A DNA stretch of 64,000 bases from Istiophorus platypterus. Its lineage: Eukaryota > Chordata > Actinopteri > Istiophoriformes > Istiophoridae. The translations under genes were made by a program, and so were the position numbers. Under the pieces are notes generated by a model. That model had not been told where the DNA came from and ran no database searches. It was given only the letters and a program-made list of their open reading frames with translations. The stretch spans positions 14,836,001-14,900,000 of the forward strand of contig CM029114.1 of assembly GCA_016859345.1 (NCBI GenBank), given 5' to 3'. Shown piece after piece: positions 41,961-52,946 of the stretch; position 1 is the first letter of the stretch, and each line of letters starts with the position of its first letter.

Positions 41961-44900
41961 TACTTTAGTCACTATAAATGGATATTATACTGAGATATTT
42001 TGGTTTAAAACAAATACACTGTATATGTTCAGTATCAACATATTTGCATCCTACCAAATTTGTAAATTAATAATATATCCTCATTATGTTGATAAAAAAA
42101 TATAATTCAGTCGCTATCATGTTTTGTACAAAAAACATGTTATTGGACAACGCTGCATGTTGAAGAATGACACTAAAGACGTGCCCAGTGTGCTAGAAAG
42201 TGACACCAAGAGGTACTGAACAAGCAACTGTATGTGATGACTTTAGAGTGAGACTGTGTTAACCATCGCTTTTTTCTACCCTCAAGAGGAATGCTCCTTT
42301 AAATCTTAATTTTGTTCTCTTTTCTGTAGTCAGAAGCTGCAGGTCGACAGCTTTCCTGTATGGAAAACTGCAACTGGATGAAAAAAAACGTGTGTTACGT
42401 TTGGCCCCATCCACATCGGCCCAGTATCCTTAGAAACTGGGTTGTTATTTGATGATTCTATATTTCATGATCAGTGTTTTGTGATAACATCCAGTGCCCA
42501 AGCAAGAAGCAGTGTGCCCTTTACTGGCAAAAAAAGATGAAGAAGTCAGGTTGGGGTGTGTAAAGTGTCCAACTTTCATGTGGGAGAGTGCATTTTTTTA
42601 TTTTTTATACTTGCAATAAACACATCCTTTCTTTAGCCTTAATCCTACTGTAGTTGTCATGCAGAGATAGTGCAGAAAGAAAGATTTTTTAAAACACTGG
42701 TAATCCTGGTTTTTGCAGAATCATCCAATAAGAGTATTATTGGCAATAGGACTTAGAGAGGAAGAAACTAGGGTGGAAAAGTGAGATAGCAGAACACTAA
42801 AGTTTCACTAAATGTGTAGATTTTTTTTGTTGCTGTTGTCTCTGCTACTGTTGCTGTTAACCATTTCATTAATCATGAATTATGTCTGTATTAATATTAA
42901 AAGCTATCTACATTTCCAATGAGTAACCTGCATCTACATTGGCCAATTGCATAACTCCAGGTCTTCACTACTTTTCAGCAACCATATTATCTGACTACCA
43001 TTTTGAAAGCAGGTTAACATTTAAGCACATAAGAGAAGATCGAAGCTAGATTTTGATCAAAAGAAGGGGAGAGGGCTCCTCTGAGAGCAACCAGCGGAGG
43101 AGCAAAGGAGTAGACAGCGGATAGAAACGACTGACAGACAGAAAGAATTAGATGGGAAAATGGTGAACGCTTATAGCTAAGCATAAGGAGGTAAGGAGGG
43201 GTTCTGACCGAGAGGGTTTTCAGTGTGGGAGTCCCTTAGCCTAACAGAACAATGGTTGGAGGAGAAGGAAGAGGTTTTTTTTAGAGTCTCTGAGCTCAGT
43301 GTCTTCCTGAAAAAAAAAAATGGGGTAGATTTCACATGATAGATACTGACCATTTTCTCACAGTAAAACAATTCTGTTTTCTATTATGAGAGGCAGTGGC
43401 TGTATTGATGTCCCATGTCACCCCCATTACTCATGAGCCCGCTGTATGTAATTAGGATGGCTCTACAGTATGCTTTCATAATGGTTTTTCATGTATTACC
43501 CTTTGTAATTATGCCTTTCGACAACAGATTGTGCAATAAGACACCAGAAATTGTGTTGATGCCCGCTGGTAGAGATTTATGGCGCTTCCAAATGAAGTGA
43601 TGTGAGGGTGGGGTCCCCTATATGTTCATTTTAAAACCACAATTCTCCCCCTGGGCTTCGACAGATTCAATATAAGAATGAAGAATATGGAGCAATAGTG
43701 TATATGGTCTACCCAGGCGTAAAATTAAAGACTCTTGTCTATATGCCCCATATAAATCTCTGAAAGAAAAAGAGAAAGAGAGAGAGGAAAGAGGGATGAC
43801 GAAGGGAGGTGTACATGATGAAACAAAAAACTGGTTGATTTGTCCGGTTATTGTGAACCGTTGAACTGTAACCAACTGTACTCAACCCTGAACAATGAGA
43901 TGTTTCAATACATGGCTGCACATATACACCATGGCACACACACAAAGGAAAAGATACACACCAACATATATCACGCTAACCATAAAAATAGTTTACGGTA
44001 ATTGCCTGACATTGGTATTACACAAAGATTTGTTTTAAAATACCAAATATCATTTATCAGACGGTTGCCTAAGCACACCCTCACTCTGGAAAATAAAGGC
44101 CCTGAGCCAATATCCTCTCACTCTCACCTTGATACATGTGATGGACGGCATCTCATCTTTCATACATATACCATCTAAGCAAGAGCTAATCCGAGGGTTC
44201 GAAACGCACATAAGCAAACTGCAGGAGAACACGCATACGATTTCTCATATGGTTAGTAAACACACACGTGGTCCATGTAAGTTATTGTTGCAGGCCTACA
44301 GGCCAGCGTGGTACTCATCTGTCTTACTTTGACACTATCAGGCTCCCTTGCAAAACACAGAGGCGGTAAAATGGTTTTATTGCAAAATGTGAGAGATACG
44401 TCGGGAACAAATTGACGGGTGCTGATACATGCCAAAGGGGCATGGTGCTTTTATCTCAAATGAGTTGTAATGTCCTCAGCAGAAACTCGGCACAGTTCTC
44501 ACACAGCATTATTCACCAGCCACTCAAAGTGGATTTAAACTGAGGCAGCATAAGGTGCTATATTTACACTTGAGACGAGGCTAGTCAGATCGATAACATG
44601 AGGGAAAAACACAAAAGAGCACAAATGATGTAAACATACATTATCAAGCCATTGATCACTACTATATCTGTTAATATCTTTGTTCCATCAAGCATGACCA
44701 TCTAGTCATCCTTGCCCTCCTTCAGCCTATCATACTGCACCATCAACAAAGCTCCAGATCAATACTCCCTGGCACATATTCTCACTCTCAAACACTTGGA
44801 ATGAAAATGCCTTTCGATATCAATCAAGATCACAGCTGTGCCACTGAACAGGCACAATAAATGACAATATTATTTTTTTAATTTACCATCAAACGACCAG

Positions 44901-45601
44901 TTGCATTAAAGTGCTTCGAGTCAGATCTTTCACCCTGGTTTATGCTGAAAGGAACCAGATGAACTGGGAGTGGAAGATGTATGTAATGCAGTTAAAGTAA
45001 AAGCCCAGTAAGCAGGAAATTTAAGAGGGGCCTGGGAATGATGGTATTACAGAAGACATTGATAGTGTATAATCTGCTGAATAAGAAAAAGATATGGAAA
45101 ATATCACTAGATGCTGTATGGTGGATACAAGAGGCATGGAAAACACTTAAAAAGCACAACGAGTTGGAAGAAGTCCAACGATTTAACAATCTGCTAACAA
45201 CTCGGTTGAAGTAAGCAGCACTAAAAAACAATGTCATTTCAATCAAGCCAGAATTTCCTTTGCATTGTCTCAGTCACTGAAGTCAACCAACACAGTCACT
45301 TAAACAATACTGCATTTTTTTAACCGTGCTGTAGTTTCCTCCATTGATAAGAAATGTGTTGTGTTATGCCGCAGCACTGAGAGATTTGTGCCCCCAGCCC
45401 TGCGATGACCTCATTGTTCATTGCCCCATAATTCAAATCTGCTCCGCCGTGTTGCATCACATTGTGTATGACTCATTTCCAAGCGCCCGATTCTCTAAAC
45501 AAGCAAGGCCTCCTCAACACGCTAGTCAGCCGCACAAACAATATAGCAAAGAATTTCTTCATCAATACTGTGGTAACTGACTTAAGACTTGCATTTCCAC
45601 A

Positions 45602-45634
45602 TACACACACACACACACACACACACCCACACAT

Positions 45635-45665
<31 letters not shown>
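45602..45665. repeat. (CA)n then (CGCA)n compound microsatellite
   Basis: CA tract of about 28 bases, then seven CGCA units. Confidence 0.93.
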
Positions 45666-46727
45666 GAACAGCCCACTGTTTAAATGGAATTGAACTGGGA
45701 AGAAGAGAGGAGGGGGTGAGTGCTATTGTAAATGATTTCCTGCAGAGACCAAAATAATCGGCAGACCTTTGAGTGAGCTTCTTACAATCACTCTGGCCTT
45801 GTACACTGATTCTCCATTAAGCTCCCTAATGGCACTGTGTGCGTCTCTAAATATACAGCTGCAGGCCATGTCTGCGTGGCTCTCCTGTGGTGTTTTAGCT
45901 TATACATGGGTGTTACCATACAAGTGTGAATGTGTGTGCGGTAATTGATATGTGCCGCATTTATGTGTGTTTGGAGCGTCTGAGGGAAACAATGCATGCA
46001 TGTGTGCATGTGCCTTTCTATTGAGTGGTGACAACTTTGAGTGTGGTGCTTGGAGGTGAAGGGCACAGAGGAGAAGTGCAGACAGGGGATGTGTTGACTG
46101 GGAAACAAGTGTTTTCTTCTTTTTGAAAGAGCCATAACAATTACTAACCGAGCAGGAGGTTTTAAAAGAACAATGAACTGTAGATACGGTAACTAATATA
46201 GAAAGCAGCTGCTTAAAGATGTAGTTCACAGACAAATTGAGGGCTGATACTATAGGCCATTTGAAGAATAAGCCTGTAGACATAAACACAATTAGACATA
46301 AACATAATTTAAAGACTTTCAAATCTGTTTCACAGGTCAGATTTTGAGTATCAACATTTACAGTGTTATCGTAGACTGTGTACAGCATGGTTTAAGTCAA
46401 AATCAGACATTTTAAGATTAGTGGTGTAAAAATCAAGGGCAAAGCCACGTTTCTCAGATTTTTACCCGGAATAATTGGATAAAAATGACATAAATGTACC
46501 TTTTCACAACCTCCCCACTCCACTTCAGAATGGAATTATAAAAACCTTCATCCTCAATTTATAGAGCCCCCTTCAAAAGAGTATTACAAACTGTTTTGCA
46601 ACCAATGAAGACACAATAAATAAAAGTCAAAAGCTGGACATGAAATTAATTCAAGGCTGGCTTAGAAAAAAATTAAAGAGAGGGAATGGTCAACTGCTCA
46701 TCGAAAAATGAACAAGTTAAGTCAGGT

Positions 46728-46960
46728 CCCTGTGATTTATATAGCACCAAATCAGTTATCTCAGGACAATATACATATACAGTCGGTCTAGACCAAAATA
46801 TTCATAATATTATTTACAGATCCCCAGCATACACCCATGAGCAAGGACTTGGCGACAGTGGCGAGGAAAAACTCCTTTTTAATGGGAAGAATCCTGGAAC
46901 AGAACCCGGTGGTGGGCAGCCGCCTGCTGCAAACAAAAAGCTGTCTTTTAAAAAAAATCT
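46728..46960. mobile_element. Interspersed repeat of a common teleost family (unclassified)
   Basis: Contains GTGATTTATATAGCACCAAA, then GAGCAAGGACTTGGCGACAG, GGCGAGGAAAAACTCCTTTT and a GAACCCGGTGGTGGGCAGCC end. That order is the one seen in a very frequent fish repeat. The open frame across it (GDSGEEKLLFNGKNPGTEPG) is a well-known spurious translation. Confidence 0.55.
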
Positions 46961-47429
46961 TAAGGTGTGACGTTGATATTACCCTTCTAAGACCCTCACA
47001 TTGATTTTCTTCGATGGAAAGGCAATGAGCTGGAGAAGTACAAGCCGACAACTTGTTTATATTGTTTAGGGTATATAGACAGTGGACAATTCATACTATT
47101 TAATTTGTTTTCTTTAAAATTTTGTGGTAGGAGAGTTAGAAATACAAAGTAGGGGAGAGGCAAAATACATCCTTCCATCGCCGTGTTTTTAATATCCAAA
47201 TAATTGGCTATGGGGTTATTACAGAACTGATTTACAATGATTGATTTCTCAATAATTTTTACCCCATGTGAGCCACATCACAACCTCAGGTTTCACAACC
47301 TTGTTTAAATGGCTGTTGCAAAACTCTGATTAAAAACAAGATGTAATCAAACACTAGAGTTTTCAACTTGTTCAACAGCTTTCATTTTGCTACTTGTAGC
47401 TGTTTTCAGAGTTGCTACATGAGAATGGA

Positions 47430-47770
47430 ATAATGTTCTATTTAATCAATTAATCATTTGGTTTATAAAATTTCAGAAAATGATCAAAAAAATCTCCATC
47501 ACAATTTCCAAAGCCCAAAGTGTCATCTGCAATGGGCTTGTTTAGTTCAATCGGCACCCTAGAATCCCGAAGACATTAAAGTAACTATCACAAACTGTAG
47601 GCTGTAAGAAAAGCTGCAAATTCTCGGGATTTAGAAGCCAGACTAGGTTGGCTTACTTACACAATTGATTGATTCTGAAAATACATTTCCGACTCAGTTG
47701 ACTATTCAATTAATCAATTTTATTATTTATTTAATCGTTTAATTTAATGAATTTAATGGATTTAATCCCG
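47430..47770. mobile_element. Interspersed repeat with ATTAATCG-type ends
   Basis: Begins TTAATCAATTAATCATTTGG, continues TTTCAGAAAATGATC, CATCACAATTTCCAAAGCCC and GCAAATTCTCGGG, and ends in TTCAATTAATCAATTTTATT. This matches, with decay, a widespread teleost repeat bounded by AATTAATCGATTAATC-like palindromic ends. Probably a non-autonomous DNA element; class not certain. Confidence 0.6.
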
Positions 47771-50700
47771 TGGCGGACAGATAACAGAAGCATCACTTTT
47801 GTAAGTTGACCTGCACTCCAGAACCACCAGCTGATACAGCATCACAGCCCAGCTGACATCGCTTAATAGTATGATAACAAGATAGTGCTAAACGATGCAA
47901 TAACCAGTGAGTAAGATCACAGCATGTATCACTTTCAGCACTACACACAAACAGCCCAGTTACCACACGGCATGAGCAGTCATGCCAACAATGTACGTTT
48001 CCTCCAATCGACCCCAAAATACAGACAGATAGTAGGCTGTGGTGGTTTGAGCAAAAAGCCTTCTAACAGTTCCATATTTAGGCAGAGTAAGACATCTATC
48101 TCTGGAGGGCTATTCTAGTCGAGGCCATAGGAGCAATGAGTCAGTGAATACCGTGAGATCTGACAGCCAGTCGTCCACTACTGGTTTTTTTCCCTTTCCC
48201 GAGCATATATCTAATCAGGTAGCAAAGGAACTGCGTAGTCCTCTCGCATGGACTGAGCCTTTAATAGGGTTGGATGAATTGGGAGGCGATTCCCTAACAC
48301 TAAGAGAGGTGAACTGAGCTGAACTGAGCTTCAGTCAACGGTGGAAAATGCCCGGACCCGGGGTTATTCTTTGAGGGAACGGAAGGACAGGAGGAAGGAT
48401 GTATTGAGACGTGACCAAGTGCTTTCGTCGGATGAGGAAGATGAGCAAGAATCTGGCCTCATTATTTCAAGACGGGAGAGAGATGTCGTCCAGCACAGAA
48501 AAAGGCTTTTGAATTAGGTTAAACTCTGTACACATAGTTGGTTTGAGACTAGGAAAGTGAATCATCACCACATTAGGAAAGAGTGCAGTGAAATTCAACA
48601 ACTTGCTTTTATTGAAACTTAATAATATTATTAAGGCATTAAGATTTGTTGTTTTTGTTTTCACAGCTTAAGATAAAAGAGTGAGAATTTATTCATGCAG
48701 GAAGACCCACTAAACAGAATTAATGGTACAAGTGTTGAAGTTAGACTCTCTAATAACCCTTGACATTAGAAAGAGACTTCAGTAACATGTATAGTTACAC
48801 TTGTTACACAACTGATTTCATGCCTGCTTATCTTAATATCCAATTGTGTATACAGTACATGTCTGTTATTGTCCGTCTGAATTGGATAATGTTGTCTGCC
48901 AAGGTTTCAACATGAACTCAAGGTGTGTAATATACGATTCCTTATTTAAATCACAGCCTGCTCTCATCACAGGGTTAGATATTGTTACTGGCGTCATCCA
49001 AATCTAAACCAAATATTGTGTTACATTAACAGCTCCAAACAAAGAAAATCAGGCCTCACTTAATCAAGCAGAACAATTCGAATTAGCACAACCATTCTAA
49101 TGTTTACCCTGTATTAACCAACAAGGAGCTTTGTCTTTTCTTGTGCATCATAACATGTGAAATGAATCAGTGACCTAATTAAAAGAGGACAGATAGACCT
49201 ACAGTCAGCAGAATGCTTGATTGCTGCTGTTGCACATTATACTGCTTCAGGTGCTTCGACGACATCAGTGCTGTGCGGGTGTGATTACTGAATGTGACAC
49301 AAGATGCTCTTTGAAACACCCTGCATTCACGGTGTGATGTCTGATAAGCATCCTATCGCAATTTGAGCCTGTCAGAAAAGTAAACCAGAACATCCACAGT
49401 AGTTGGTATAAATTTGGAAATGAAAACACAAATACTAACTGATAAACAACTTGTAAGACACCTTCAGCCAACAATGCAGGGCTTGGATGGGAAACCACAA
49501 GCATTTTTTCAGTCTGCATCTTTCTCAAGCATTTAGGACAAATAATAAACTCTGCATACAAATGCAATCAAGGGACTGTAGGATCACTTAGACACAAACA
49601 GATGGATTTATGACAGACGATTTATTGATATTCATCTCATCTACAAACACAACAGTCTCCTTGGAGACAGGCCTGTGCTTTAACAGATGCTACAAAAATG
49701 GCAGCCAAGGAGCAAATCCTTGTAAAATTTTCTCCAACATTGACATACAGATAACTGCCTACACTGACCATTTCCCCACCTGCTCCGTGGATTCCTTGGA
49801 GACACTTTTCTGAGCTCTAGCACTAACAGATGACTCAACATGCTGTCAGCCACTCCAACCAATCCACCATTTATATCATTCTGTATATTGACCAAAGAAA
49901 AAAAAGAAAAAAAAAAAACAATAGTTGTTTTATTCCACAATGTCTTTGCTGAGCTTCATTTGGCTGTTGAGAGTAGTAATTCAAAAGGGCCAGTCCACAG
50001 CCGCCCCAGCAGGCGCACACAGCAAATCATCATTGAAGGCTCCTTTGTTTTGCCGGATACGTGTTGCAATTATTTGTGCGGTAGACAACTTTAATTAACC
50101 TCATGGCCTCGGTCACCGTCGGCATGATGTCGCAAAACGATTAGGCTATGTGATCGTTATCGTCCGCGAAAGGGAGCTTGCTGATTGCATCTGCGGCCCC
50201 GCGATTCAGAGGAAGGCTACTCCTAAACTCTAGTTTAGGTCAAGACCGAAGAACCGTGCAACCTTCGGTAGTTTTTTCAGTTGCACACCAAGGTCATTTG
50301 CAACCACTGATGCCTCTTCTGCAAATAAGAGCCTCAGCTTTCACTCACGAATCCGCATGATTGACGTATCCCGGGGTGCACCGGCCTGCTGGATACTCCT
50401 TTTCTCACAGAGTGGCTGGATTTACTCTTTACTCTGGATTTTAGACTGCGGCTGGCAAACCACCGCTGCCCCAAATAGTCAAACTGCATTCCCGTATACT
50501 CAAATGACAGCCACATAAAGTAGAGGGGGGGGGGACCTGAGGAGGTGAACACTTAGTCTACATGTCATCAATCATGCCAAAGCCATGATTTGTCATTGCT
50601 CCCTGCAGCGAGGCAGATACATGCGGCTACAGAATAATAATTATGTGTAAACCCTGAGCGAAAAGCCGTCATTGGATAACGTGATCGCATTGATTATTTG

Positions 50701-51081
50701 ATGGAGAGGTAATAGGTATCATTGCTTATCACTTCGCCTCAGCGACATCTCACATCCCGAGCGACGCCCATCCAGCCGCAAGCCGCCGGACCATCACCTA
50801 TAGAAATACGCGAACTGGGGCTATATCGCGTTTTACCCTCTCGCCCATTAGGGCCAGTTCCCGAGCCCCTGACGTGTTTTAATCGCAGGCCACATTCCCA
50901 TGGGCATCCGTGAGAACCAGAGTCGGCGGTGCCGCACAGCTCTCGGGAGCGGGTCAGTGACGGACGCAGGTCGACATATGGCCGAGAGGCTTCCCGACGC
51001 TCACCAGCGACGTCTGCGAGAAAAAAAATAAATAAAATAAATTCTACATCACCAGTGGAGGAATAAAGAGCTGGTCCTTAC

Positions 51082-51360
51082 CTTACCACCGGTCGCAGCG
51101 ACGGGCTACGAGCGCGTATTTACACATCCAGCGAGGAGAGGAGTCGGGAATAAGCTCTTCTGTGCTCTTTCATACGGTCCCCCAGAAATATATCTTCCCA
51201 GTCGATAAATAATTTCAGTGATTGGCGCCTCGACTCCGTCTCCGCAGTTAATTCTCGCTGCAGCGCACGACGTGGTGTGGGCAAACCTAAGAAAAAGACG
51301 GGATGGGAAATAACGCTAAAGGTGTAATAAACCAATAGCGGTGCGCATAGTATCCCCGAC
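51082..51360 (-). other. adgrl3: Candidate noncoding first exon of adgrl3 (end defined, start not)
   Basis: On the minus strand the CpG-rich block has tandem donors GTG|GTAAGG (last exon base 51087) and AAG|GTAAGG (last exon base 51082), the second being a near-perfect consensus. The sequence before them is GC-rich, as expected for a first exon. The upper limit given is arbitrary because no TATA box or initiator is obvious. Assignment to adgrl3 rests on strand and position only; the intron to 24001 would be about 27 kb, which is not unusual for latrophilin genes. Confidence 0.3.
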
Positions 51361-51585
51361 CGGCGCTCGCACGGGAGGAACCGCGTCCGTCCAGACGCAC
51401 TAGGACCGGTGGAGTGCCGGAGGAGGACAGAGGAGTATCTTTCTATCCGTCTGTCTGTATCCCGTCCTCCCTCCCTTCCCTTTCTCTCCCTCTCTTTATC
51501 TTTTTGGTTGTCTTAATGTTCTTACTGACTTCTGCCGAAGTCCAGGGGCGCAGAGCGCGGCGGAGCAGAGGACCGTGGTCAACAC

Positions 51586-51590
51586 AGAGA

Positions 51591-51635
<45 letters not shown>
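51586..51635. repeat. (GA)n tract in the CpG-rich block
   Basis: About 50 bases of GA with one GGG interruption. GA tracts of this kind are frequent in vertebrate promoters and can bind GAGA-type factors or form H-DNA. Confidence 0.92.
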
Positions 51636-51640
<5 letters not shown>

Positions 51641-51705
51641 TCAGAAATGACAAACCAATTTGGAGGCGAGGTGGATGCTCGGTTGATCAGAGCGCAGCGT
51701 TGCAG

Positions 51706-51787
51706 GCGGGCGGGCGGGCGGGCGGGCGGGGAGCCGGGGGTGGGTTGGAGGGCTGGGGGGAGGAGGAGGAGGAGGAGGAGGAGGGGG
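51706..51787. repeat. (GGGC)n and (AGG)n tracts in the CpG-rich block
   Basis: GGGC units (51706-51731), then G-runs and AGG units (51760-51787). Several runs of three or more G lie within 80 bases, so quadruplex formation is possible on the plus strand. Confidence 0.88.
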
Positions 51788-52560
51788 GTGATGATTCCTG
51801 CCTGGGGGACGTAGAGAGACGGAGAGGCAGAGATGAAGTGGGGGTGTGCGGCGGAAAACATGGCACTGGATTTGGCTCCTAAATCTCTGGACCTAGGGCT
51901 CCACCTGCCGTGTGAAAACACAAAGGGGTTCCCAAACTTTTCACCGCAGCGACGGTTCCTATGTTAGACTCCTCGGTGGGCCCCGACTGAATGGTGCCTT
52001 TTTTTTTTTTTGTTAGACATGAAGTGAAGTAGGCTATGATTTGCAAAATTGCGCATTTGAGTGGAAACTTCCATATGTGGCCTCCGGTTTCATTCACTGT
52101 CACATCCTCAGCTAAATAAAGTGCGGTAACAAGTGAAATCCTCAGTCCACAGTCCTTATTTAGGCCGCTCCCGGAATTCATCAGATGTCTTTTTTATGGT
52201 CCCCGGACCCCAGTTTGGGATTTAGAGGGCCGTTTAAATGCGGGGACCCTTCGGCTTGAAGCGGTTTGCCTGGTAGGGGTCCGCTTGGCAAACCTTAAAA
52301 TCATGAAGATGACAAAGCCATAGCAGCAATGTGCTGAATATGTTATTGGGACAGAAAAAAACAATCCAAATTAGGTCTAAACATGAAAATTACCCTCTTA
52401 ATTAAAAAAAAAAAAGTTCTATAGAAACCATATACGTAATACTAACTAATTAAATACTAAATAAAAATCAAAGTCTACCTCCCTTCGAGGAAAACCTATT
52501 TTTTGTAGCTAGAGGATTTCGACTTTAGTCTTGGCGTGACAACTTGATATTTCATTCAGC

Positions 52561-52561
<1 letters not shown>

Positions 52562-52603
<42 letters not shown>
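52562..52603. repeat. (ATT)14 microsatellite
   Basis: Pure ATT trinucleotide tract of 42 bases, just left of the GC-rich putative start exon. Confidence 0.95.
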
Positions 52604-52900
52604 GATAACTTATTCTTTGGCTATTCTCACATTCTTTTTTGCGTCTTTTTCAGTGGCCCTGCAAATCATTTTCTCACAAGGGGCAGGGAGAGAGGCATTT
52701 GCCAGTGCCCCACTGAAACATATTACAGGATTACCGCAGGCTAGTTCTTTTTCATTAGGGATGAGCCCTCTGTTCCTGGAGATCAGACGGTGACATGCGC
52801 ACTGCGCGGAGCGCGCACCGAGCCGCGGACACAATGCTGGAAAAATAAAAAGCGCCCAGCCTGCTTCTTGACACCGGCTCGTCTCTTCAGGAAAGCTGTT

Positions 52901-52946
52901 ATGACTTGCCCCGCCGGGAAAGTGTCACTCTTGGTTTTCGGTACAG
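52901..52946 (+). CDS. mpdz-like: Putative first coding exon of the MPDZ-like gene
   Basis: The ATG at 52901 (G at -3) opens MTCPAGKVSLLVFGT plus one base, ending at ACAG|GTAAAT. The leftover G joins the AT that starts the L27 exon to make GAT (Asp), the residue found just before this L27 in MPDZ (MLEAID...). Phase fit and position in the CpG-rich block are the only support. The peptide itself does not resemble the start of MPDZ. The frame is open upstream to at least 52790. Another donor at 53038|53039 (ATGGAG|GTGAGA) does not fit the phase. Confidence 0.35.

Larger units (their letters stand above)
24002..50099. other. 26-kb stretch with no recognisable gene (possible long adgrl3 5' intron)
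   Basis: No open frame on either strand carries a recognisable domain, and the longer ones are translations of CA/TG, GA or CT tracts. The stretch holds many microsatellites, several interspersed repeats of teleost type (36.6, 41.6, 46.7 and 47.4 kb), a perfect hairpin at 30.38 kb, and a purine-rich tract at 31.04-31.33 kb. If the minus-strand donor near 51.08 kb is a real first-exon border of adgrl3, this whole stretch is its first intron. Otherwise it is intergenic. Confidence 0.6.

Noticed and set aside
51496..51921. 141-codon minus-strand open frame in the CpG-rich block
   Set aside because: Driven by GA and AGG repeats (Ser-Leu and Leu-Leu runs); no conserved motif, better explained as promoter DNA.
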